Part shown: positions 37,926 to 48,210 of the stretch, piece after piece | Numbering within the stretch: position 1 is the stretch's first letter | Layout: every line of letters begins with the position of its first letter | NCBI RefSeq assembly: GCF_018882335.1 | Contig: NZ_JACVOS010000004.1 | Coordinates: 1-64,000 of the forward strand | Direction of reading: 5' to 3' | Source of the DNA: Polynucleobacter sp. AM-25C3 | GTDB taxonomy: Bacteria > Pseudomonadota > Gammaproteobacteria > Burkholderiales > Burkholderiaceae | Length of the DNA stretch: 64,000 nucleotides | Notes under the pieces: model-generated | Databases searched by the model: none | Told to the model about the DNA's origin: nothing | Seen by the model: the letters and a program-made list of their open reading frames with translations, nothing else | Translations under genes and position numbers: made by a program

Positions 37926-39746
37926 TTAACTAAAGAATTCTTTTGCTAAAGCAACTTGCTCTGCCTTCACAAAGGCAGGCGCATGCCCTACCCCTGGAAT
38001 CTCAATGCTGCGAATATAAGGGTTGACCTTGCACATCTCCGCTACTGTGTTTGCGGAAAGTAAATCTGAATCTCCGCCCCGCACAATCAGCATCGGAATA
38101 TGAATTTGTTTAATAGCATGCCACATTGCCATCTCACCCGCTTTTGCCATGATTGGATTGACTGATGCAAATGGCACAGAAATATCTGGGTCATAGTGCA
38201 TTACCCATAGACCATCTTTTTGCACCAGCATCGGGCCGTTATAAATCTCCCACTCTTCTGGCGTGTGCGAACCAAAGGAAGCGCAGATCTCATTTAAGCG
38301 CTGCAAAGCATCAGCGCGATTGGCAAACGTAAAGGGCTGTCCAACATAAGAACCTAAGCGTTTAATTGCCTCAGACTCAATCCGTGGGCCCACATCATTA
38401 ATCAACATACGGCGAATGGGGCTATTTGGCATCGAAGCGTAAACCATACCAATCAGACCGCCCATCGAAGTACCAAACCAGTCAACTTGCACAACACCAA
38501 GTTGCTTGATCAAACTCGCCATGTCAGCTACATATTGAGGAACCGCATACAGCATTGGGTTCTTCAAGCGGTCAGAGTCACCTCGCCCCACGACATCAGG
38601 ACATACAACGTAGTACTCCTGACTCATTGCCTGCGCCAAGGTTTTGAAATCACTACCCCTGCGAGTTAGGCCGTGAACACAAATCAATACTTTTGGATTG
38701 CTGGGATTTCCCCAGGCGTGATAGGCCATACGATGAGGGCCATCGGGGCTATTACAAGTGACGAAGAAGGTATCACCTTGATGAACGACATTCGGTTTTC
38801 TGATGACATCATTTAACTGTTCATCGTGCGTATGCTCATCAGCCATGCCTGCAATTTCTGGCTGGAGGGTCACATGATCAATACCATGTTTATTGAGTAG
38901 CATCGTATTGATATGCACCATGATTTCTGGCCATTCATTAATATGCTCAATTTCAATATGGCCTATAAGCGCCGGGAAACTGGGTGTCATTTCCCAAACG
39001 TGAAGATCGTGCACCGCCAATACGCCTGGCACATTTTTTAGATCGTTACCAACCTCTAGATAATCAATATGCAATGGCACCCCTTCCATCAAGAAGTGAT
39101 AAGACTCGCGCAATATGGAAATGGTAGATTTCAAAATCAGTAGCGAAACCAGAATAGAAAGAATCGCATCAATCGGCATCCAACCAGTTAACTGAATCAC
39201 GACACCAGCAATCAAGGCGGCTACAGAACCCAACAAGTCGCCCATGACATGCACCAAGGCAGCGCGAGTGTTAACACTCTTCTTATCGCGCGACAAGACG
39301 AGTGCCACCACAATATTCATGACAAGGCCAATTGCTGCAACCACCGTGACAGTTAAACCATCAACATCATGCGGATTGGCGAAGCGACTAATCGCCTCAA
39401 TCACAATCCAGGCAACTAAAGCCAACATCGCAATACTATTTACAAAGGCAGCTAAAGCCTCTGCACGCCCAAATCCAAAAGAATGCCTTGGTGATGGTGG
39501 ACGTCGAGAAATAATTTGAGCTAATAAAGCCAATCCTAATGCGGCCGCGTCCGTCACCATGTGACCCGCATCCGATATCAACGCTAGTGAATTAGCAAAA
39601 TAGGCTGCTGCCCCCTCCACCCCAGAAAAACCTAAGGTCAGAACTAAAGCAATGAGGAGAAGATTTTGATTGGAGACCTGCTTGCTATGAGAATGCTTAG
39701 CATCGCCCTGCTTGTGCGCATGAAGTGAGTGATCTACTGCATCCAT
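37926..39746 (-). CDS. Fusion: cation diffusion facilitator + alpha/beta hydrolase
   Basis: One uninterrupted 606-residue frame. Residues 1-298 are a complete zinc-type CDF exporter. A His-rich cytosolic start (HAHKQGDAKHSHSK) precedes six membrane segments, with metal-site residues at 59-66 (SDAGHMVTD) and H166/D170 (HVMGD). The cytoplasmic domain ends KHGIDHVTLQPE. A short linker with HTHDE (about 303-309) leads into a full alpha/beta hydrolase (about 325-606): oxyanion HGLTRRG, nucleophile Ser427 in GTSMGG, and GVGHAPAF near the end. I know these two families as separate proteins. An internal ATG at 38846 could start the hydrolase alone but lacks a good ribosome binding site. The hydrolase substrate is unknown. 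Confidence 0.85.
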   Translation of the reverse strand: MDAVDHSLHAHKQGDAKHSHSKQVSNQNLLLIALVLTLGFSGVEGAAAYFANSLALISDAGHMVTDAAALGLALLAQIISRRPPSPRHSFGFGRAEALAAFVNSIAMLALVAWIVIEAISRFANPHDVDGLTVTVVAAIGLVMNIVVALVLSRDKKSVNTRAALVHVMGDLLGSVAALIAGVVIQLTGWMPIDAILSILVSLLILKSTISILRESYHFLMEGVPLHIDYLEVGNDLKNVPGVLAVHDLHVWEMTPSFPALIGHIEIEHINEWPEIMVHINTMLLNKHGIDHVTLQPEIAGMADEHTHDEQLNDVIRKPNVVHQGDTFFVTCNSPDGPHRMAYHAWGNPSNPKVLICVHGLTRRGSDFKTLAQAMSQEYYVVCPDVVGRGDSDRLKNPMLYAVPQYVADMASLIKQLGVVQVDWFGTSMGGLIGMVYASMPNSPIRRMLINDVGPRIESEAIKRLGSYVGQPFTFANRADALQRLNEICASFGSHTPEEWEIYNGPMLVQKDGLWVMHYDPDISVPFASVNPIMAKAGEMAMWHAIKQIHIPMLIVRGGDSDLLSANTVAEMCKVNPYIRSIEIPGVGHAPAFVKAEQVALAKEFFS

Positions 39747-39768
39747 AACGAAGTCCCTGAAAATAGAA

Positions 39769-39789
39769 ATGGGGTCATTGTGACCCCAT
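39769..39789 (-). terminator. Hairpin after scoB
   Basis: ATGGGGTCA and TGACCCCAT form a perfect 9-pair stem with a 3-base loop. It lies 24 bases past the scoB stop. On the - strand TTTCTATTTTC follows, so termination is plausible but the T-run is imperfect. It separates scoAB from the fusion gene. Confidence 0.65.
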
Positions 39790-39812
39790 TATTTCATCAA
39801 TTAATGACAAAT

Positions 39813-40463
39813 TTAGAAGCCCGTAGTGTCCACAGGGGCACCTGTTTTAGCAATTACCTCATCCTTGCTAACACCAGGGGCTAACTCTACTAACTTCAAG
39901 CCCTTAGGGGTAATGTCGAGTACGCAAAGATCGGTAATGATGCGGCTAATCACACCTACGCCAGTTAGCGGCAGAGTGCATTTTGGCAGGATCTTGATTT
40001 CTTCTGTGCCGTCCTTCTTTTTGGCAACGTGCTCCATCAAAACAACCACATGCTTTACGCCGGCAACTAAGTCCATGGCGCCGCCCATGCCCTTAACCAT
40101 CTTCCCAGGAATCATCCAGTTGGCTAAGTCTCCGTGCTCACTTACCTGCATTGCACCCAGAATCGCAATATTGATCTTTCCACCACGAATCATTCCAAAT
40201 GAATCAGCCGAAGAAAAGATGGATGAACCTGGCAAAGTGGTAACAGTTTGTTTGCCAGCATTAATCAAATCAGCATCAATTGTTTCTTCAGTCGGGAATG
40301 GTCCAATGCCCAATAAACCATTTTCAGACTGAAGCCATACTTCCATATCTTTTGGAACATAGTTTGCAACCAAGGTTGGCATACCAATACCCAAGTTCAC
40401 GTAGTAACCATCTTTTAGCTCTTTAGCAGCACGTGCTGCCATTTCTTCTCTATTCCAAGACAT
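39813..40463 (-). CDS. scoB: 3-oxoacid CoA-transferase subunit B
   Basis: Beta subunit of the enzyme moving CoA from succinyl-CoA to acetoacetate or another 3-oxoacid. It has 216 residues. The catalytic glutamate is E47 in [10 protein letters not shown], which forms the enzyme-CoA thioester. GLVKG-like and GGAMDLVAG motifs follow. It lies 50 bases after scoA on the same strand and probably shares its transcript. Confidence 0.94.
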   Translation of the reverse strand: MSWNREEMAARAAKELKDGYYVNLGIGMPTLVANYVPKDMEVWLQSENGLLGIGPFPTEETIDADLINAGKQTVTTLPGSSIFSSADSFGMIRGGKINIAILGAMQVSEHGDLANWMIPGKMVKGMGGAMDLVAGVKHVVVLMEHVAKKKDGTEEIKILPKCTLPLTGVGVISRIITDLCVLDITPKGLKLVELAPGVSKDEVIAKTGAPVDTTGF

Positions 40464-40513
40464 ATCGATCTTCCTAAATATTCTGTACGGTAAATGGGCT
40501 CAACTATGCGTAG

Positions 40514-41212
40514 TTAAGCCTTTGATAAAGTGCGTTGCTCAATCCGCTTCTCAGGCGTGGTGTTCAGGACTAAACGGTGCACATAGATGCCCGGCGTATG
40601 GATCTGATCCGGGTCTAACTCGCCGTTCTCTACAATCTCTTCCACTTCAGCTACTGTGATCTTGCCAGCCATTGCTACTACTGGATTGAAGTTACGTGCT
40701 GTATAGCGATAAACCAAATTACCTGATTTATCAGCCTTCCATGCTTTCACCAGAGAAATATCAGAAACAATTGCACGCTCCATGATGTATCTCTCTCCAT
40801 CGAATTCTTTTTCTTCTTTACCTTCAGCAACTAAAGTACCTACACCAGTTTTGGTATAGAACGCCGGAATACCACAACCACCAGCGCGCAACTTCTCGGC
40901 TAAGGTGCCTTGTGGAGTAAATTCCAACTCCAACTCACCAGCTAAAAATTGACGCTCAAACTCTTTGTTCTCGCCAACATAAGACGCAACCATTTTCTTC
41001 ACTTGTCTTGATTCCAAAAGCAAGCCCAAACCAAAGCCATCCACTCCTGCGTTATTGGCAATCGCCGTCAAGTTTTGCGCGCCAAGAGTCTTCACTGCCT
41101 CAATCAAGGCCTCAGGTATTCCACATAGACCGAAACCGCCTACAGCGAGCTTCTGTCCATCTTTCAAGATATCCCGTAGGGCATCAAGCGCTGATGGGTA
41201 AGTTTTATTCAT
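40514..41212 (-). CDS. scoA: 3-oxoacid CoA-transferase subunit A
   Basis: Alpha subunit pairing with scoB. Of 232 residues, the CoA-binding loop is [13 protein letters not shown] (about 21-33), and [11 protein letters not shown] and [18 protein letters not shown] are typical. The pair allows use of ketone bodies or branched acids and links to the TCA cycle genes elsewhere in the window. Confidence 0.94.
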   Translation of the reverse strand: MNKTYPSALDALRDILKDGQKLAVGGFGLCGIPEALIEAVKTLGAQNLTAIANNAGVDGFGLGLLLESRQVKKMVASYVGENKEFERQFLAGELELEFTPQGTLAEKLRAGGCGIPAFYTKTGVGTLVAEGKEEKEFDGERYIMERAIVSDISLVKAWKADKSGNLVYRYTARNFNPVVAMAGKITVAEVEEIVENGELDPDQIHTPGIYVHRLVLNTTPEKRIEQRTLSKA

Positions 41213-41409
41213 AAATCCGTCCTAATATTGCCAAAAAGGGTAAAAAAGCAATCATAACGCCTTAGACTCACATGCCTGCTGGCAATGGGCACCAACCTGG
41301 TTTTTCTAGCTTGGAACTAAACTATAGAAATGGTTTATGGGCAGATAAATGCCAATAATGCTCGAAATCCCTTTAGCACCCTATTTTTAAGCAATGTCGG
41401 AGATATTGA

Positions 41410-43080
41410 ATGAACGCCCAGGAATTACTCGCACAGTTTGGACCCAGAGAATCCATGGACTATGACCTGGTCATTGTTGGAGGTGGCCCTGCTGGATTAT
41501 CGGCAGCGATTAAAGCAAAACAGTTAGCCAATGAATCGGGCAAAGAGATTAGTGTCTGCATCCTTGAAAAAGGCTCAGAAATCGGTGCGCATATTTTGTC
41601 GGGTGCCGTCATGGATCCCAAGGCATTGACTGAACTCTTCCCTAACTGGAAAGAATTAGGCGCACCACTAGATACCGAAGTGACTGAAGATCAATTTTTA
41701 TTCCTCACCAAAGACAGCTCATTTCAAGTCCCGAACTGGATGCTGCCCCATTGTTTTAAGAACGAAGGTAATTACATTGTTAGCTTGGCCAATGTCACTC
41801 GTTGGCTAGGTGAGCAAGCAGAAAATCTTGGCGTTGAAATTTTCCCTGGTTTTCCTGCGGCGGAAATTCTGTATAACGAGCAAGGCGCTGTTTGTGGTGT
41901 GATCACGGGTTCAATGGGTTTGGACAAAGAAGGTCAACCTACCGATCAATTTCAGCTTGGCATGGAATTGCGCGCCAAGTACACCCTCTTCGCCGAAGGT
42001 TCACGCGGACATCTGGGCAAGCAACTGATTGCAAAGTTTGCGCTGGATAAAGATGCTGACCCACAAAGCTACGGCATTGGCATTAAAGAGCTTTGGGAAG
42101 TCGAGTCATCTAAGAGCAAGCCTGGCCTGGTGGTGCATACCGCAGGCTGGCCATTAGAGAGCGATACCTATGGCGGTTCATTCTTGTATCACTTGGGCGA
42201 CAACAAAGTTGCTGTTGGCTTGGTAGTGGGTCTTTCTTATAAGAACCCATATCTCTCCCCCTTTGAAGAATTCCAACGCTATAAGCTACACCCAAAAATT
42301 CGAGAAACTTTTGAAGGTGGCAAACGCCTTGCATATGGCGCACGCGCACTTACAGCGGGCGGCTTAAATAGCCTGCCTAAAACCGTATTCCCGGGTGGCG
42401 CCTTGATTGGGTGCGACGCCGGCTTCTTAAATGCTTCGCGCATCAAAGGCAGTCATGCAGCTATTAAGACTGGCATGCTGGCTGCCGAAGCAGCAGTGGC
42501 AGCACTTGCTGAAAATCGCTCTGCTGATATTTTGGCTGCTTATCCCAATGCCTTCAAAAATAGTTGGCTACATACTGAACTCAATCAAGCGCGTAACTTC
42601 AAACCGTGGATGTCCGAAGGACTTTACTTTGGCACCCTGATGGTGGGTTTAGAGCAAAAACTCTTGGGTGGCAATATGCCCTGGACAGTGCACCTCAAGC
42701 ATGCGGATCATGAGTGCCTTGAACCGGCGGCGCAGCACCAGCCGATCGACTATCCAAAACCAGATGGCAAACTTACTTTTGATCGCCTTTCATCAGTATT
42801 TATCTCCAATACCAATCATGCTGAGAATCAGCCGATCCATCTCACCCTAAAAGATGCGTCAGTACCAGTTAATCTCAATCTCAAAACCTATGCGGGTCCA
42901 GAACAACGTTACTGCCCTGCTGGAGTTTATGAATATGTAGAAAAAGATGGTCAGTCACAGTTGCAAATTAATTCTCAAAACTGTGTGCATTGCAAAACCT
43001 GTGACATCAAAGATCCAAGTCAAAATATTATTTGGATTACACCTGAAGGTGGTGGTGGCCCGAACTACGGATCAATGTAA
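41410..43080 (+). CDS. Electron transfer flavoprotein-ubiquinone oxidoreductase
   Basis: Membrane-bound enzyme passing electrons from ETF (acyl-CoA dehydrogenases) to ubiquinone. It has 556 residues. The FAD motif is LVIVGGGPAGLSAAIKA (about 22-38). The C-terminal 4Fe-4S domain (about 500-556) has CPAGVYEY, then CVHCKTCDIKDP, and ends PNYGSM. The amphipathic membrane-contact segment lies mid-protein. It stands alone on the + strand, divergent from scoA by about 200 bases that show no clear promoter. Confidence 0.95.
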   Translation: MNAQELLAQFGPRESMDYDLVIVGGGPAGLSAAIKAKQLANESGKEISVCILEKGSEIGAHILSGAVMDPKALTELFPNWKELGAPLDTEVTEDQFLFLTKDSSFQVPNWMLPHCFKNEGNYIVSLANVTRWLGEQAENLGVEIFPGFPAAEILYNEQGAVCGVITGSMGLDKEGQPTDQFQLGMELRAKYTLFAEGSRGHLGKQLIAKFALDKDADPQSYGIGIKELWEVESSKSKPGLVVHTAGWPLESDTYGGSFLYHLGDNKVAVGLVVGLSYKNPYLSPFEEFQRYKLHPKIRETFEGGKRLAYGARALTAGGLNSLPKTVFPGGALIGCDAGFLNASRIKGSHAAIKTGMLAAEAAVAALAENRSADILAAYPNAFKNSWLHTELNQARNFKPWMSEGLYFGTLMVGLEQKLLGGNMPWTVHLKHADHECLEPAAQHQPIDYPKPDGKLTFDRLSSVFISNTNHAENQPIHLTLKDASVPVNLNLKTYAGPEQRYCPAGVYEYVEKDGQSQLQINSQNCVHCKTCDIKDPSQNIIWITPEGGGGPNYGSM

Positions 43081-43104
43081 GAATGGCTATTCTGATTTTT
43101 ACAG

Positions 43105-44262
43105 CTATCTAGCCGGGTAGTGGCGCGGACGTAGCTTCTGTATCGCCATACCCGCTAGACCGCAGGCTAAAGCTGACATGACAAAGACATTGCGTGGCTC
43201 AGTCGCATCCCATAACCAGCCAGCGACTAAGCCACCAAGAGTTCCACCCAGACCATAAGAAACGGTAGCCATCAAGGCCTGGCCACGCGCTTGTAGCGGG
43301 CCGGTAAACCAACGCTGAAGTAATTTCGTTGCGGCACTATGGTGAGCCCCAAATGTGCCTGCATGCATTAACTGAGCAAGGATTAAAATCCAAGTCACCG
43401 GGAAGAACGCGATCAAGATAAAGCGAAACACGCCAATACCAAAGGCGATCTGCAGAACCACTTCCGCGTCTAAGCGACTGAGCACCTTACTCTGGAAATA
43501 AAAGAAGATCACTTCAGCAGCCACACCCAGCGCCCAGAACAAACCGATCTGAAATTTGTTGTAACCCAAATCTGCCAAGTACAGTGAATAGAACACATAC
43601 AAAGCAGCATGGGCAAAGATCATAAAGAAGCCAGAGAGCAAGAACCAACGTACATCCGGATTAAATAAAACAATTAAGAGCTCACCCCTCACCATCTTGC
43701 GACGCTCCATCTTGGGCTCATGCAATCGGAAGGTGACCACTGCCAAGAAGATCAATATTACTGCGCCCACGATGGGATAAAGCTCAATACCTTGACGCTG
43801 AAATAATTCCCCAGCAAAGAGCACCATGGCAATAAAACCAATCGAGCCCCATAAGCGCAAACGCCCATACCGTTTATCAAAAGAATTGTCTTTAAAGAGT
43901 GCATGAACAGTAGCTGACTCACCCAAAGGCATGAGGCTACTCAAAATGGTGTGCAATACAAACATCCAAACAAAAAACGCCGCATAACTTTGTAGGAAAA
44001 AGATCAAGAGAAAAACTATCGCAGCTAAGCAAGCGCAGAAGCGAATAATTCTGATGCGATCAGAAAAATAATCGGATAACCATCCCCATGAAAATGGGCC
44101 AACAATGCGGGTAATTTGCAGCATGGACATCAAGACCGCAATCTCGATGACGCTAAATCCACGGTCTAGGAAAAAAAGGCTGGCAAATGGAGAAACTAAA
44201 CCAACGTAAGCAAAATATAAAAAGAAAAAGGACCCGAAGGCCCACCGCACTGAAGGTGTCAT
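43105..44262 (-). CDS. MFS transporter, PPP (HcaT-like) group
   Basis: A 385-residue inner-membrane protein with about 12 hydrophobic segments. The pattern WGWLSDYFSDR between segments 2 and 3 and GKRYGRLRLWGSIGF-like KRYGRLRLWGS are typical of the phenylpropionate permease/nucleoside-proton symporter-like branch. Substrate unknown. It follows aroC by 23 bases on the same strand. Confidence 0.82.
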   Translation of the reverse strand: MTPSVRWAFGSFFFLYFAYVGLVSPFASLFFLDRGFSVIEIAVLMSMLQITRIVGPFSWGWLSDYFSDRIRIIRFCACLAAIVFLLIFFLQSYAAFFVWMFVLHTILSSLMPLGESATVHALFKDNSFDKRYGRLRLWGSIGFIAMVLFAGELFQRQGIELYPIVGAVILIFLAVVTFRLHEPKMERRKMVRGELLIVLFNPDVRWFLLSGFFMIFAHAALYVFYSLYLADLGYNKFQIGLFWALGVAAEVIFFYFQSKVLSRLDAEVVLQIAFGIGVFRFILIAFFPVTWILILAQLMHAGTFGAHHSAATKLLQRWFTGPLQARGQALMATVSYGLGGTLGGLVAGWLWDATEPRNVFVMSALACGLAGMAIQKLRPRHYPAR

Positions 44263-44285
44263 TTTCTTTTTCTTAAATGAATTGA

Positions 44286-45401
44286 CTAATCAGTTGCAGA
44301 ACCAGGGCGAGACGCTGGAATCGGAGGAACGACATGCTTCACATCCCCGCACTGAGCGCGATGACGCAGTGCGTGGTCGATCAATACCAAGGCAAGCATG
44401 GCCTCAGCAATTGGTGTTGCCCGAATGCCAACACAAGGATCATGACGACCTTTGGTTTGCACTGTGATGGGTTTACCATCTAAATCAATGGATTGTTTAG
44501 GGCTCAAGATGCTAGAGGTTGGTTTGATTGCAATCGATACGCGCAAATCTTGACCGCTACTGATACCGCCTAAAGTGCCACCAGCATTATTGCTAGAAAA
44601 ACCATCGGGATGAAGCTCATCACCATGCTCGCTACCGCGTTGCGCTACAGACTTAAAGCCCGCGCCAATCTCAACACCCTTAACGGCATTGATACCCATC
44701 ATGGCGTGCGCGATATCGGCATCTAACTTATCAAATAAAGGCTCACCCAAACCAATGGGCACATTGCGCGCCCGCACCTCAATCTTTGCCCCACAAGAAT
44801 CCCCTGCTTTACGCAGTTCATCCATATAGGTTTCGAGTTGAGGAACAATATCGGCGTTCGCAGCAAAGAACGGATTGCTCTCGATGAGCGCCGCATCTTT
44901 AAATGGAATTTCAATTTCACCGAGTTGGCTCATATAGCCATAAAACTCAGTGCCATATTGTTCTTTCAGCCACTTCTTCGCAATCGCTGCTGCAGCTACT
45001 ACGGGCGCAGTTAATCTTGCTGAAGAACGACCACCACCGCGTGGATCGCGCAAACCATATTTGTAGTGATAAGCGTAGTCGGCATGGCCTGGTCTAAAGG
45101 TTTGCAGGATATTGCCGTAATCTTGGCTACGTTGATCCGTATTACGAATCAAAAGACCAATGGGGGCACCCGTCGTTTTACCTTCGTATACCCCAGACAA
45201 AATTTCAACTTTGTCCGCTTCTTGACGTTGAGTTACATGGCGAGATGTACCGGGCTTGCGACGATCTAAATCAATCTGCAAATCCGCTTCACATAAAGAC
45301 ATTCCTGGAGGGCAGCCATCAACAACAGCGCCAATCGCGGGGCCATGGGACTCACCAAAAGTGGTGACCGTAAAGAGAAGACCTAAAGTATTTCCTGACA
45401 T
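44286..45401 (-). CDS. aroC: Chorismate synthase
   Basis: Last step of the shikimate pathway: 5-enolpyruvylshikimate-3-phosphate to chorismate, with reduced FMN. The 371 residues show [18 protein letters not shown] near the N-terminus and the core [14 protein letters not shown] and [13 protein letters not shown] [13 protein letters not shown]. Full length. It lies between the CBS gene and the MFS gene. Confidence 0.97.
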   Translation of the reverse strand: MSGNTLGLLFTVTTFGESHGPAIGAVVDGCPPGMSLCEADLQIDLDRRKPGTSRHVTQRQEADKVEILSGVYEGKTTGAPIGLLIRNTDQRSQDYGNILQTFRPGHADYAYHYKYGLRDPRGGGRSSARLTAPVVAAAAIAKKWLKEQYGTEFYGYMSQLGEIEIPFKDAALIESNPFFAANADIVPQLETYMDELRKAGDSCGAKIEVRARNVPIGLGEPLFDKLDADIAHAMMGINAVKGVEIGAGFKSVAQRGSEHGDELHPDGFSSNNAGGTLGGISSGQDLRVSIAIKPTSSILSPKQSIDLDGKPITVQTKGRHDPCVGIRATPIAEAMLALVLIDHALRHRAQCGDVKHVVPPIPASRPGSATD

Positions 45402-45443
45402 AGCGACATTATGTCATCTGTCAGGAGCTTGGGCTAGGCTGGA

Positions 45444-45899
45444 CTATGGATTCGCTTTTTCGGCTTGTTCTGGCCAATCGCGGATATAAGCCTTGAGCAT
45501 GGTGTTCTCGAAGTCCTGAGCCTCAACTACCGATTTAGCCACGTCGTAGAAAGAAATGACGCCCATGAGCATCTTTTGATCGATGACCGGTAAATACCGC
45601 GCATGCTCCACAAGCATCATGCGACGAACTTCATCTATCTCGGTCTCCATATTGCAAGCGAGTGGCTTGGCGTTCATGACGCTCTTCACCTTAAGGTCAT
45701 CCAACTTGCCGTGGTGTTTAGCCAAAGCTGCAATGACTTCACGGAATGTCAGAATGCCGACCAGATTCTCATACTCCATCACTACTAAGGATCCAATGTC
45801 GTGCTCACTCATCACCAAGACCGCAGTTTGCAAGGCCGTCTCTGGCGCCACTGTAAACAGTGTGCTGCCCTTTACACGCAATATGTCACAAACCTTCAT
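45444..45899 (-). CDS. CBS-domain pair protein
   Basis: A 151-residue stand-alone tandem CBS protein (about 5-60 and 75-135), likely binding adenine nucleotides to report energy state. Motifs include SEHDIGSLVVME and EHARYLPVIDQKMLMGVISF. I chose the ATG at 45899 because GGAG lies 7 bases before it; the frame is open 20 codons further without a convincing site. The partner is unknown. It is followed after 43 bases by aroC. Confidence 0.87.
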   Translation of the reverse strand: MKVCDILRVKGSTLFTVAPETALQTAVLVMSEHDIGSLVVMEYENLVGILTFREVIAALAKHHGKLDDLKVKSVMNAKPLACNMETEIDEVRRMMLVEHARYLPVIDQKMLMGVISFYDVAKSVVEAQDFENTMLKAYIRDWPEQAEKANP

Positions 45900-45976
45900 T
45901 TGGTCTCCAGCAATGAGTTCTAATTTAGACAATATATTCTCAAGCCCCCATAGAATCAAGGGTCAAATGAGTAATT

Positions 45977-46837
45977 TCAGTAACGAATAACCCTAACGAC
46001 CCCACTCCGAATGCTGGGGAGGTTAGCAACCAAGACTGCCCCAGCTAAAGTAATCCACCAAGTGAGGTAAATCCAAATAAGCGCCAGAGGGAAGATGGCA
46101 AAGGCGCCATAGACGGTTTTATAAAAGGCGACATTCGTTAAAAATAGTCCAAAGCCAAACTTCATGAGCTCAAAAGTGAGGGCGGCAAAAAATGCCCCGC
46201 TCAATGCATCTCGCCACTGAATTTGTGCATAAGGAAGAATCTTGTAGGCTACTGAAAAGACTGCCATGGCCAGAAGTACAGGCACCACCGTGGCAATAAA
46301 CCCCAAGCCAAAGCTCAGGGTTTCAGTCCAGCCTTCTGCCGCACTAAATAACAGACCGCTCAAGTAGGTGCCAACACCTAGCAATATGGGACCCAATATC
46401 GTTGCCGCAGAATAGATCGCAACCTTCTTCGAGATAGGTCGCCTCTGAGTTACACGAAAGATCTGATTAAAGGCGCCCTCAATCACCGCCATCGTCATGA
46501 TCGTAGTAATAACCAGCCCCACCAAACCAATTAACGTTAAGCCTTTGGCCTGTGCTGAAAATTGATCCAAATAATTAAAAACCTGTTGGTTTAATCCACC
46601 AGGCATATAGGTGTCCAACAACCATGCTTGAAAGGCGTACTTAATTCTCACCACGCTGGGCAGGTAACCAATCAAAATGGAGGCAACCGTTAGCATCGGA
46701 ACTAAGGACAGGGTTGTAGTAAAGGCTAGGCTAGCTGCCACTTGCTTGAGATTTTGACCACGATTACGCTCCCAGATCTCTTTTCCAAGAGAGAGCCATA
46801 ATTGAGGATTCTGAAAGAGGCGCATCGCCCATATCAT
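45977..46837 (-). CDS. YihY/UPF0761-family inner membrane protein
   Basis: A 286-residue membrane protein with about six hydrophobic segments and the family segment ASLAFTTTLSLVPMLTV (about 45-61). It was once mislabelled RNase BN; the true role is unsettled. The frame reaches 46897, but that would run into the divergent wrbA. ATGs at 46837 and 46825 are the realistic starts. The 5' ends of the two genes are then only 11 bases apart. Confidence 0.85.
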   Translation of the reverse strand: MIWAMRLFQNPQLWLSLGKEIWERNRGQNLKQVAASLAFTTTLSLVPMLTVASILIGYLPSVVRIKYAFQAWLLDTYMPGGLNQQVFNYLDQFSAQAKGLTLIGLVGLVITTIMTMAVIEGAFNQIFRVTQRRPISKKVAIYSAATILGPILLGVGTYLSGLLFSAAEGWTETLSFGLGFIATVVPVLLAMAVFSVAYKILPYAQIQWRDALSGAFFAALTFELMKFGFGLFLTNVAFYKTVYGAFAIFPLALIWIYLTWWITLAGAVLVANLPSIRSGVVRVIRY

Positions 46838-46839
46838 AA

Positions 46840-47451
<612 letters not shown>

Positions 47452-47454
47452 TTG

Positions 47455-47853
47455 ATGTTCAAGAACTGGCTTTCTAAAGACCCATACCAACTGATTGCAA
47501 CTGCCGCCTTTGTTGACCTATTCATCCTGTGCGTTTCTTGGGAATGGTTTATTTCACCGCTTAGACCGGGCGGCTCCTGGCTGATCCTCAAAGGCGTCCC
47601 CCTGCTATTTGCTATTCCAGGCCTATGGAAAGGCAAGGTTTACACCATGCAATGGGCCTCCATGCTGATCTTGCTCTATATCACCGAGGGTTTGGTCCGC
47701 ATTCTGGAAACTGGGGCTAATTTCTGGATGGCTGTACTTGAAACCACCCTAGGAACGGTCGCCTTTGTATGCCTATTAATCTACCTCAAACCGATCAAAG
47801 CACGCGCTAAAGCAGCTAAAAAGGAGCGCGCTGAGTCTGAAATGCAGGGCTGA
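47455..47853 (+). CDS. DUF2069 integral membrane protein
   Basis: A 132-residue protein with about four hydrophobic segments (PYQLIATAAFVDLFILCVSW, the region around LKGVPLLFAIPGLW, ASMLILLYITEGLVRI, and LGTVAFVCLLIYL) and a basic Lys/Ala/Glu C-terminal tail. The family has no known function. The ATG at 47455 follows the wrbA stop and AAAGGT; they are surely cotranscribed. Confidence 0.85.
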   Translation: MFKNWLSKDPYQLIATAAFVDLFILCVSWEWFISPLRPGGSWLILKGVPLLFAIPGLWKGKVYTMQWASMLILLYITEGLVRILETGANFWMAVLETTLGTVAFVCLLIYLKPIKARAKAAKKERAESEMQG

Positions 47854-47966
47854 GGGATAAAAAAACTAGTAATTTCGGTCTTTTTGGGCAATTTATTAAA
47901 AAATTGTGTATTTCTTGTCATCTCAGCCACTTTTCCATGCGTTGTATGCACATGGAGGTGGCAAAT

Positions 47967-48152
47967 ATGTCAACAAGACTCAAACGTTGGGCCCGCGCAA
48001 TTGAACAGATCGACTTGTCCAAAAGGACTCCTGAGGTCGCCATTGGTTATTTAGATAGCAAATACCGCGACATCGCTTGGCGATATATCCGCATCCTCGG
48101 CTTTGAGCGCACCATTAGCTTTATGGCGAGCAATAACTTCCACCCGGAGTAA
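47967..48152 (+). CDS. Small uncharacterised basic protein
   Basis: A 61-residue protein starting MSTRLKRWARAIEQID. I chose the ATG at 47967 because GGAGGTG lies 6 bases before it; the frame is open 21 codons further. It has no signal peptide or membrane segment, and the predicted helices are rich in Arg/Trp/Tyr (YRDIAWRYIRILGFE). I do not recognise it. It has its own terminator at 48181. It may be a small lineage protein. Confidence 0.7.
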   Translation: MSTRLKRWARAIEQIDLSKRTPEVAIGYLDSKYRDIAWRYIRILGFERTISFMASNNFHPE

Positions 48153-48180
48153 TTCTGCAGAGCCCCTAGCATTCCCAATC

Positions 48181-48210
48181 ACCCCAGATGAGGTATTTAT
48201 CTGGGGTTTT
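48181..48210 (+). terminator. Terminator after the small basic protein gene
   Basis: ACCCCAGAT (48181-48189) pairs with ATCTGGGGT (48199-48207), followed by TTT. It lies 28 bases past the gene's stop and reaches into the 3' end of the convergent MFS gene. Confidence 0.8.

Noticed and set aside
38820..38860. Frameshift or missed stop between efflux and hydrolase parts
   Set aside because: The frame is continuous with a sensible linker and no repeat or homopolymer suggesting an error; kept as a true fusion pending comparison.
39826..40332. 168-codon + strand frame opposite scoB
   Set aside because: Antisense of a conserved enzyme gene; composition follows from the codons of scoB.
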